5,227 nucleotides of DNA, from the NCBI GenBank assembly GCA_017447005.1, contig JAFSOM010000332.1, positions 1 to 5,227 on the forward strand, written 5' to 3'. This stretch comes from Oscillibacter sp. (lineage in GTDB: Bacteria; Bacillota; Clostridia; Oscillospirales; Oscillospiraceae). The notes under the pieces were generated by a model. The model did no database searches. It worked only from the letters and a program-made list of their open reading frames with translations, and was not told the DNA's origin. How positions within the stretch are numbered: the stretch's first letter is position 1; every line of letters starts with the position of its first letter. Below, piece by piece: positions 1-5,019 of this stretch. The position numbers and the translations under genes are program-made.

Positions 1-131
1 ACCAAGGCGTAGGCCTCGTCGCCGCTTTGCGGAACCGTCGTATAAAATTCATTGCCCGAAATATCAACGTCGCAACCATTCAGCGTACACTTCCCCAGCG
101 TCAGCGCCGTGCGGCCATAGGAAGCGTTCCC
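1..131 (-). pseudogene. In-frame continuation of the beta-helix gene beyond the TGA, running off the left edge
   Basis: After the TGA at 134-132, the same reading frame continues for 43 sense codons without a stop and leaves the window. The translation contains G-R-T-A-L-T-L-G-K-C and then C-D-V-D-I-S-G-N-E-F-Y. This matches the coil pattern seen before the stop (for example N-L-S-G-N-R-I-V-F), and third codon positions remain G/C-rich. This looks like the original C-terminal part of the same beta-helix, separated by a nonsense mutation, a sequencing error or, less likely, a recoded codon. UGA acts as a normal stop for parA in the same window, and Trp is written TGG, so a genome-wide change of code is unlikely. 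No start with a ribosome binding site is evident for independent translation. Confidence 0.6.
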
Positions 132-1640
132 TCAGACGCCGCGGAATACGATTCGGTTGCCGCTGAGGTTTGCCGTCCTCCGGGAAAAGGCCGTCTCGTA
201 AAAAGTGAACACCGAGTTGGGAGAGACGGCGTTAAACTCGACGGTATTGCCGTGGAAGTCATAGCCTTGGTACATATAGTTTCCCAGATTCGCCGTGTTG
301 ATGATAAAATGGTTATTCTCAAAGGTGGAAGTGTCATTCTGGCGCGCCGCCCCGTCATCGAGGTCGCAGATATGGGCGAACTGCCGATTAACTGTCACCG
401 TGTTGCCTACTACTTTGGTTCTGCGGGAACTGAACAGTTTGTAGAACTCGCCGCTGTCGCCGGAATCCTCCAATAGAACGCGGTTACCTTTGAAAACAAC
501 GTCGCAGAAATTTCTGCCCGTATGCACAAGGCCGACAAAGCTGTTCATGGAACCCACTTTTGTCCATGTTATATCGTTGTCGCTGATGTCCACCGGCTCG
601 CTGCCTTCCCCGCCGCCGCATAAGAACAGATAGTTTCTTGATTCCGCCCTGACCGTGTTATGGGTAAAGTGAACGTCCTTCACCGTATCCGTTTTTCCCT
701 CCGCGCACCCCTCAAGATTTCCAAAAGTGAAAATCATGTCGCTGTAATCCAGTACCCCGTCCTCTTTTTCGTGGATGTCAAACTCGTTGCCGTCAATCAA
801 AATCCGTTCGGCCTCCGCGCTCCAGACTGCGATGGATTCGTCATGGCAGCTTTTTTCTATCCGGTTATTCAAAATGGAAATGTCGCTAATCGAGCTGTCC
901 GGCGTATTGGCGTCGGTATATCCGCTGACCCAGACGTTCCCGCCGGCTCCCAAATAGGGGTCTCCCGCCACGGGACTGCCGCTGGCGTGGCTCAGGTTCC
1001 GCAGGGCGCAGTCCCGGACAGTGACGTTGTGACAGTCGCCGTAAATCCAGATATTCGTCGCGCCTCTGCCGCCGTCGGCGTTCGCCTCGTTGCCTCCGCC
1101 CTCCGTAATCAGGAAACCGCAGTCCTCCACACGAACGCCGGAGCAGTTAAACAGGAGAAGCTGGACGCTTGAAACCCGTTCAACGCTCATATTGGGCGTG
1201 AGAAAGTTCAGATGATGCAGATAGATATTTGTCACCGGGCTTTCCGGCTCCCAACTTGCTATCATCATTTCCCGCCAGTCTTCAAACGGAGTTTCCGAAT
1301 CCCATTCGAGCGTCGCCCTATTTCCCGCAATCTCCACATTGCTTGCGGTCATAACGATGGCTTTTTTGTACAGATAGGTTTTACCCGCGCCAAATTCCAC
1401 TTTCGCGGCGCCGGAGTTCAGCGCGTTTTCGATTGCTTCGGCGTCGTCGTGAACGCCGTCCCCCACCGCGCCGAAATCCTCCACCGTTACTGTCGTCTCC
1501 GCTTCGCCCTGTACAGCGGCGGGCGGCTCATCCCGCGAAATACGCGCCGCCCGCGCAAAAGTTGGAAGAATCAGCGCGGCGGCAACAAGCGTCAGCAGTA
1601 AACGGAACGCGCTTTCCGCCGAATGCGTATTGCGTTTCAT
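132..1640 (-). CDS. Exported right-handed beta-helix protein, Pectate_lyase_3-like, probably cut short by an in-frame TGA
   Basis: The 502-residue product starts with a signal peptide: basic MKR, a hydrophobic stretch at about residues 11-28, and an A-R-A cleavage motif ending near residue 31. Residues 51-70 carry the F-G-A-V-G-D-G...D-D...A-I signature that opens Pectate_lyase_3 (glycosyl hydrolase 28/pectate lyase-like) domains. From about residue 92 on, beta-helix coils recur with short N-rich turns such as SGNRI, HGNTV, KGNRV and SDNDI. Such proteins are typically secreted polysaccharide lyases, hydrolases or epimerases; the substrate cannot be read here. The ATG at 1640 follows AAAGGAGGGC by five bases. 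The gene begins 17 bp after the hydrolase stop, so the two are probably cotranscribed. The TGA at 134-132 ends the frame, yet the same frame stays open and beta-helix-like to the window edge. The annotated protein may therefore be a truncated form of a longer one. Family is fairly sure; enzymatic activity is unproven. Confidence 0.8.
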   Translation of the reverse strand: MKRNTHSAESAFRLLLTLVAAALILPTFARAARISRDEPPAAVQGEAETTVTVEDFGAVGDGVHDDAEAIENALNSGAAKVEFGAGKTYLYKKAIVMTASNVEIAGNRATLEWDSETPFEDWREMMIASWEPESPVTNIYLHHLNFLTPNMSVERVSSVQLLLFNCSGVRVEDCGFLITEGGGNEANADGGRGATNIWIYGDCHNVTVRDCALRNLSHASGSPVAGDPYLGAGGNVWVSGYTDANTPDSSISDISILNNRIEKSCHDESIAVWSAEAERILIDGNEFDIHEKEDGVLDYSDMIFTFGNLEGCAEGKTDTVKDVHFTHNTVRAESRNYLFLCGGGEGSEPVDISDNDITWTKVGSMNSFVGLVHTGRNFCDVVFKGNRVLLEDSGDSGEFYKLFSSRRTKVVGNTVTVNRQFAHICDLDDGAARQNDTSTFENNHFIINTANLGNYMYQGYDFHGNTVEFNAVSPNSVFTFYETAFSRRTANLSGNRIVFRGV

Positions 1641-1657
1641 GAGAAGCCCTCCTTTAA

Positions 1658-2422
1658 TTACGCGGTATGCACCCGAAGAAAGTCCAGAGAATACACGGCG
1701 GCCTCGTCTATGCGGTCGCTAAAGCCGTGTCCGCCGCCCTCAAACACAATCAGATTGGCGGATTTGTAGACCGTCGCGGCGCGTTCCGAATAGGACAGCG
1801 GGACGACATCGTCTTTGTCGCCGTGGACAATCAGGACATCGCCCTTGTAGTTTCCAATAACCGCGTAAATGTCAAAGGACATGGCGTCAATGCTGTAAAT
1901 CGCGCCTATCTCGGTTCCCCATATCGTTTCGGTTTCCGGAATGTCATGAAGATTGGAATACTTGGCATGGGCGTCGTCCTGAAGGACAAAGGCGGGATAA
2001 TACAGAATCAGGGCTTTCACGTCGTCGGGACGGTTCGCCGCGACGTAAGAGGAAACGAACCCTCCCTGACTTGCTCCCCACAGAAACACCCGGCTTTCGT
2101 CCACATAGTCCAGCGCCCGAACTTGTTTCAGTACGGCGGACAAATCCGCCGCTTCCGTCAGGACGGACATTTCCGTAGTGACGCCGGAACTTCTGGAATC
2201 GGCGCCGCCGCCCCGGAAGTCAAACGCGTAAGCGGCGTAGCCGTTGGCGGCGAAGATTTTCGCGTAGGGCTTGCAGGATTCGGCGTTGGAGCCGAAGCCG
2301 TGGGAGAGAATCACTGCGGGATAGGTTTCCTTCTCTACGCTGGGCAGACACATTACCCCGTAAATGTCGTCGCCGCCGACCTTCAGCGTCAGTTTCTCTA
2401 TGCGATACGACCGCTTTTTCAT
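1658..2422 (-). CDS. Cytoplasmic alpha/beta hydrolase (serine esterase-like)
   Basis: The 254-residue protein has the full layout of a compact alpha/beta hydrolase. An H-G oxyanion motif lies in SHGFGSN (H41-G42). The nucleophile elbow G-A-S-Q-G has S118. The acid is D204 in HGDKDDVVP, and the histidine is H232 in GGGHGF. The architecture resembles Hydrolase_4 and cinnamoyl/feruloyl-esterase-type enzymes, but the substrate is unknown. There is no signal peptide, so it should act in the cytoplasm. The start is placed at the ATG at 2422 because GGAGGAGG lies eight bases upstream; an upstream in-frame ATG at 2464 lacks such a site and would add 14 charged residues before MKKRSYRIEK. A promoter with a perfect TATAAT lies about 100 bp upstream, and the beta-helix gene follows after 17 bp. 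The pair may form a carbohydrate-related operon in which this enzyme deacylates imported products. That role is inference. Confidence 0.85.
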   Translation of the reverse strand: MKKRSYRIEKLTLKVGGDDIYGVMCLPSVEKETYPAVILSHGFGSNAESCKPYAKIFAANGYAAYAFDFRGGGADSRSSGVTTEMSVLTEAADLSAVLKQVRALDYVDESRVFLWGASQGGFVSSYVAANRPDDVKALILYYPAFVLQDDAHAKYSNLHDIPETETIWGTEIGAIYSIDAMSFDIYAVIGNYKGDVLIVHGDKDDVVPLSYSERAATVYKSANLIVFEGGGHGFSDRIDEAAVYSLDFLRVHTA

Positions 2423-2457
2423 TGGCGTTTCCTCCTCCGCGCGCTTTCCCTTGCAAC

Positions 2458-2488
2458 GGCGCATGTTCGCGCCGATAAAGGGTTATCG
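2458..2488 (-). other. Two adjacent small hairpins in the hydrolase leader
   Basis: The leader RNA predicted from the promoter at 2521-2550 contains a six-base stem CGATAA/TTATCG with a four-base loop (2488-2473). It is followed directly by a five-base stem GGCGC/GCGCC with a six-base loop (2473-2458). They share one base and end about 20 bases before the GGAGGAGG ribosome binding site. They may only structure the leader. No known riboswitch fold is recognised. Confidence 0.3.
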
Positions 2489-2520
2489 TTCCCAAAAGGC
2501 TTTGCATGGCGTCCGCGCTT

Positions 2521-2550
2521 ATTATAGCGCGTTTCTCCCCGGAAAATCAA
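2521..2550 (-). promoter_or_regulatory. Sigma-A/sigma-70 promoter of the hydrolase/beta-helix operon
   Basis: On the minus strand a perfect -10 box TATAAT (2526-2521) is preceded, with an 18-base spacer, by TTGATT (2550-2545), which matches four of six positions of the -35 consensus. Transcription should begin near 2514, giving a leader of about 90 bases before the ATG at 2422. The promoter lies downstream of the parB terminator, so the hydrolase operon is transcribed separately from parAB. Confidence 0.7.
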
Positions 2551-2590
2551 CTGTTTCGAGCCATCCTCCAAAAAGCGCCTCCCCGCAAGA

Positions 2591-2615
2591 CGTCCGTTCG
2601 CGAGGGGAACGGACG
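2591..2615. repeat. Perfect 9-bp inverted repeat upstream of the hydrolase promoter
   Basis: CGTCCGTTC (2591-2599) and GAACGGACG (2607-2615) are exact reverse complements separated by seven bases. The repeat lies between the parB terminator and the -35 box, about 40 bp upstream of the latter. Its place suits an activator or repressor operator. As a hairpin it lacks an adjacent T-run, so it is a poor terminator. No cognate regulator is present in the window. Confidence 0.45.
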
Positions 2616-2636
2616 AACGCATAGAGCCGCCCAATC

Positions 2637-2679
2637 AAAAATCCCAAAGAAAGCTCCGTGAAAACTTTCTTCGGGATTT
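2637..2679 (-). terminator. Intrinsic terminator after parB
   Basis: On the minus strand AAATCCCGAAGAAAG (2679-2665) pairs with CTTTCTTTGGGATTT (2653-2639) through 15 pairs, one of them G-U, around an 11-base loop. The stem runs into a five-T tract (2641-2637). It begins 20 bases after the parB TAA and separates parAB from the hydrolase promoter. Confidence 0.85.
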
Positions 2680-2698
2680 GCGATTCATTTTTCAGGCG

Positions 2699-3688
2699 TT
2701 AATCGGATACGACCTGGCGGAGAAATTTAAGGAACAAGTCCTCCAGATTCACGTTCTCGCCGAGTCTGTCAAGCAAAGGGGCGAACTTCTTCCGGTCAAA
2801 CGTGATTTTGTCGGATTTTGTCGGGCGGTTTTCTTCCGCTCCCGCCGCGTTCCAAACGGCTAAAATATCATCCGCGTCGGCGGCGGGCGGCGGACACTGG
2901 CGGACAATGCGTCTCATCGTCCCAAGGTTCAGGCGGCGTTCCTCAACGGCGCATATTTGCGCGAACGCGGTCTGGGATTCCGCGTCGTAGTCCGCTATCA
3001 GGTCGGCGCATGACAGCAACAGGCGCTTCGGAGAATTTTCGAGCGTCTCCAGCAATTCCGGAATCAGACGGGTCAGCTTGACCGCCTTACGGATTTCATA
3101 CTCGGAGACATTGAAGAACTCCGCCACCAGTTGCCGGGCGTTGTACCTTTGGCGAATTTCGCCAAAGGTCCCGGCCACGGCGTCACGCTGGCCGTTCCGG
3201 TTTTTCGCCTCCAAAAGAGCCTTGTACGCCTTCCCGCGCTCCACAATGGAGAGATTTTGCCGCTGAATCAGATTGGTGGACGTGGCGATGACGATGGCGC
3301 GGGCGTCGTCCGCCTCCACCACCTCCGCCGGAATCTCCGTCCATCCCGCCAGTTTCGCGGCGTTCACCCGGTTATGTCCGGCCAGAATTTCATAGCGGTC
3401 GCCGTCGGGCGTTTTCCTCACAATAATCCGCACAAGCAGACCGTCCTCCTGAAGCTGTTCCGCCAGCGCTTTGAGCTTTTCCGGGGAATACGGCTTGAAT
3501 CCGATGTCCTCCGTAAAAAAGGGAACCAGTCTGTTCAGGGCGAGATTTGTCAAAAGAGGGGAAACGGCGGGCGCGGACTGCTGGAAAATTTTCTCATAAG
3601 CCTGATTGCTCGCCGTCAGTTCGGAGGCTTGCTGCGATTCCGTCATGCGTCTTTTGAGCAGGTCGCCCATGCCCTTTCTGTCAGACAA
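2699..3688 (-). CDS. parB: ParB/Spo0J-family partition protein
   Basis: The 329-residue product has a ParB N-terminal nucleotide-binding domain at about residues 52-160. Its motif A-G-H-N-R-V-N-A-A at 103-111 fits G-x-x-R-x-x-A, and N-L-I-Q-R-Q-N-L at 139-146 corresponds to the family's N-x-Q-R box. A helix-turn-helix follows at about 183-208 (ARQLVAEFFNVSEYEIRKAV). The C-terminal part would serve dimerisation. ParB binds parS DNA and, with ParA, segregates replicons. The chromosomal GERRxRA form of the box is altered, which points to a plasmid- or integrative-element-type ParB. The start is TTG at 3688, chosen because GGAGGTGA lies just upstream inside the parA 3' end. The next ATG (3670) has only a poorly spaced AAAGGG. 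The gene overlaps the end of parA by eight bases, implying translational coupling. Confidence 0.9.
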   Translation of the reverse strand: MSDRKGMGDLLKRRMTESQQASELTASNQAYEKIFQQSAPAVSPLLTNLALNRLVPFFTEDIGFKPYSPEKLKALAEQLQEDGLLVRIIVRKTPDGDRYEILAGHNRVNAAKLAGWTEIPAEVVEADDARAIVIATSTNLIQRQNLSIVERGKAYKALLEAKNRNGQRDAVAGTFGEIRQRYNARQLVAEFFNVSEYEIRKAVKLTRLIPELLETLENSPKRLLLSCADLIADYDAESQTAFAQICAVEERRLNLGTMRRIVRQCPPPAADADDILAVWNAAGAEENRPTKSDKITFDRKKFAPLLDRLGENVNLEDLFLKFLRQVVSD

Positions 3689-4508
3689 GCCCCATCACCT
3701 CCCGCGCCAGATTCCGGTAGGATTCCGCCGCGGGGTTTTTGGGAGCGTAGTCAAAAATGCTCTTTCCGACCGCCGGACACTCCGCAATTTTGATGGTATA
3801 CTCGATAGGATACTCGAAAACGTGAAAGTCGGTTCCGTAAACCTCGGTCACGCCGGAGCGGACGCTCTGACAAAGCTGAGGGCGGGACTGGTACATGGTC
3901 AGCAGGATTCCCGCGATTTTCAGATTGGAATTAAACCGCGCCTGCACCGTGCGCACCATCGCCAGAACTTCCGGAATGCCCTCGCTTGCGAGAAAATGCG
4001 CCTGCACCGGGATAATGCAATAGTCGGAAGCGGACAGCGCGTTAATCGTCAGAAGCTCGTCTTTCAGTCCGCAGTCAATGACGATGTAGTCGTACCGGTC
4101 TTTCAGCGGCTCGATAACGCTGTCCAGAACCTTTTCGCAGGGACGCTCCGCGTCGTTCACAGAGCCGTACTGGGACATCCGTATAACCTGAAGTCGGGCG
4201 GCGGCGTCTGACAGGCGCTTGTTGGCCGCAATCAAATCCACGCCGCTTTTCGTCCGGAGGGTCGAGCGCGAAAGGCGCGCCTCCAAATCCTCCGGGGCGT
4301 CAATCGCAGAGAGGATGAGCTTCGCCAGCGTATTGTCGAGCGAGGCGGGGGCGTAGCCGAGAGCCGCGGTCAGGTTGCCCTGCGGGTCGGCGTCAAGCAG
4401 CAGGACGCGTTTCCCCGCCATGGAAAGCGCCGCGCCCAGATTCAAGGAAGTCGTCGTTTTGCCAACTCCGCCTTTCTGGTTTGTAACGGAAATTATCTTG
4501 GTAGGCAT
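3681..4508 (-). CDS. parA: ParA/Soj-family partition ATPase
   Basis: The 275-residue product is a small ParA without an N-terminal DNA-binding extension. The deviant Walker A motif K-G-G-V-G-K-T-T occupies residues 12-19, with signature lysine K12 and nucleotide-binding K17. Walker A' is D-A-D-P-Q-G-N at 39-45, and Walker B is Y-I-V-I-D-C ending at D145-C146. ATP-bound ParA dimers bind DNA nonspecifically and move ParB-parS complexes, so it acts on the nucleoid. After Walker B the usual P-P-S is replaced by G-L-K-D, which marks a divergent subfamily. The ATG at 4508 follows GAGGTGA by seven bases. That ribosome binding site touches a repeat cluster likely to be an operator or parS. parB overlaps its end. 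Family assignment is firm. Because of the adjacent tRNA fragment, a role on an integrative element is favoured over the main chromosome. Confidence 0.92.
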   Translation of the reverse strand: MPTKIISVTNQKGGVGKTTTSLNLGAALSMAGKRVLLLDADPQGNLTAALGYAPASLDNTLAKLILSAIDAPEDLEARLSRSTLRTKSGVDLIAANKRLSDAAARLQVIRMSQYGSVNDAERPCEKVLDSVIEPLKDRYDYIVIDCGLKDELLTINALSASDYCIIPVQAHFLASEGIPEVLAMVRTVQARFNSNLKIAGILLTMYQSRPQLCQSVRSGVTEVYGTDFHVFEYPIEYTIKIAECPAVGKSIFDYAPKNPAAESYRNLAREVMGLV

Positions 4509-4522
4509 ATCGAAATCACCTC

Positions 4523-4606
4523 ATATGGAATTGCTGAACCGCAATTCATCGAAACATATGCGCATCAGATTTCGTATCGAATGACGTATGTTTCCTCATT
4601 CCATAT
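4523..4606. repeat. Nested inverted repeats upstream of parA; candidate parS and/or autoregulatory operator
   Basis: Three sets of arms interlock here. ATATGGAAT (4523-4531) is the exact complement of ATTCCATAT (4598-4606). GAATTGC (4528-4534) is the exact complement of GCAATTC (4541-4547), with six bases between. GAAACATATG (4551-4560) mirrors CGTATGTTTC (4585-4594) with one mismatch. CATATG also occurs at 4522-4527 and 4555-4560. The left end abuts the parA ribosome binding site at 4516-4522, so a bound protein could block translation or transcription. No classical chromosomal parS (TGTTTCACGTGAAACA) is present. A clear parA promoter could not be picked out. Confidence 0.5.
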
Positions 4607-4722
4607 TCGGCGAACGCGCTCAATGTCTTGTTAAGGTCATTTGCTAAAAGTGTTGCAAATTCAAAAAAATCAAATGCGTGAAAACCGCATGGCGTCGAGG
4701 GTTGCGGGTGGTTTGAGTGGTA

Positions 4723-4770
4723 TGCTTGACGTGCAGGGGGTCACAGGTTCGAGTCCTGTATCGTCCACCA
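4723..4770 (+). other. 3' half of a tRNA-Val(GAC) gene; probable attachment site of an integrated element
   Basis: Reading rightward, the segment has TGC, an anticodon loop TTGACGT (4726-4732, anticodon GAC), the 3' anticodon strand GCAGG, a variable region, and a T arm ACAGG-TTCGAGT-CCTGT (4743-4759). It ends with the acceptor strand ATCGTCC, discriminator A and encoded CCA (4768-4770). The upstream bases lack the matching 5' acceptor GGACGAT and any usable D arm, and the 5' anticodon strand pairs only three bases deep. This is therefore a tRNA 3' end without its 5' half. Tyrosine-recombinase elements that integrate into tRNA genes leave exactly this at their distal end. Confidence 0.65.
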
Positions 4771-4775
4771 AGCTG

Positions 4776-4807
4776 AAACCCGCAAACCACCACGGTTTGC
4801 GGGTTTT
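4776..4807 (+). terminator. Intrinsic terminator behind the tRNA-Val fragment
   Basis: AAACCCGCAAACC (4776-4788) and GGTTTGCGGGTTT (4794-4806) form a perfect 13-bp stem around a five-base loop, ending in TTTT. It begins six bases after the tRNA CCA on the same strand, as expected for the native terminator of the original tRNA gene. It may also slow minus-strand transcription arriving from the right. Confidence 0.8.
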
Positions 4808-5019
4808 GACTGTTTTCGGAGTAATTCCAATTTATTAGTAACGTGTCAGTAACCGTCCGGCGAGGCGTCGCCGCGATATCCCCGACAGGGCGGCGCGCCA
4901 CGGAATACGCCGCGCCCATCGTGACCGCCTCCGCCCGTTCCATTTGTCGGCGCACCTCTTCGCATACAAGCTGAAATTCAGACAGCGCACCAGACACATG
5001 TACAGCATAACCCCGGAAA
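4808..5019. other. Interval between the tRNA terminator and the right-hand gene; no supported gene
   Basis: No complete gene is supported in these 212 bp. One minus-strand frame is open and coding-like in composition from a GTG at 4997 to about 4835 (for example C-E-E-V-R-R-Q-M-E-R-A-E-A-V). However, it has no convincing ribosome binding site and runs on without a stop through the terminator and the tRNA fragment. It may be a gene remnant or chance. Confidence 0.3.

Larger units (their letters stand above)
1..4770. mobile_element. Putative integrative element, distal end at the tRNA-Val fragment (left limit not in window)
   Basis: The tRNA 3' half lacking its 5' half, with its terminator on the outer side, puts the inserted DNA to the left. 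The first genes inside are parA and parB with a repeat cluster, a module often carried by conjugative or integrative elements and plasmids. The hydrolase and beta-helix genes would be cargo if the element extends that far. No integrase, relaxase or second att copy is visible, so this is an inference from layout. Confidence 0.35.

Noticed and set aside
132..134. Genome-wide recoding of UGA (to Trp or Gly)
   Set aside because: parA ends at TGA where the following frame is not protein-like, and Trp is encoded by TGG in the other genes.
1667..2527. Plus-strand 286-codon open frame
   Set aside because: It is antisense to the hydrolase, whose catalytic motifs and ribosome binding site are clear. 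The plus-strand translation shows no family motif.
3131..3793. Plus-strand 220-codon open frame, and another at 3606-4211
   Set aside because: Both are antisense to parB and parA. High-GC codon use on the minus strand keeps the opposite frames open.
4600..4680. A parA promoter such as TTGCAA with CTTAAC at 17 bp spacing
   Set aside because: The -10 candidate matches only three of six positions, and other placements are no better, so no promoter was called.
4695..4770. Complete tRNA-Val gene
   Set aside because: The 76 bases ending at CCA do not form an acceptor stem or D arm; the 5' bases do not pair with ATCGTCC.
4641..4838. Plus-strand 65-codon frame containing GSSPVSSTK
   Set aside because: This is the familiar false translation of a tRNA 3' end; it spans the tRNA-Val fragment and its terminator.
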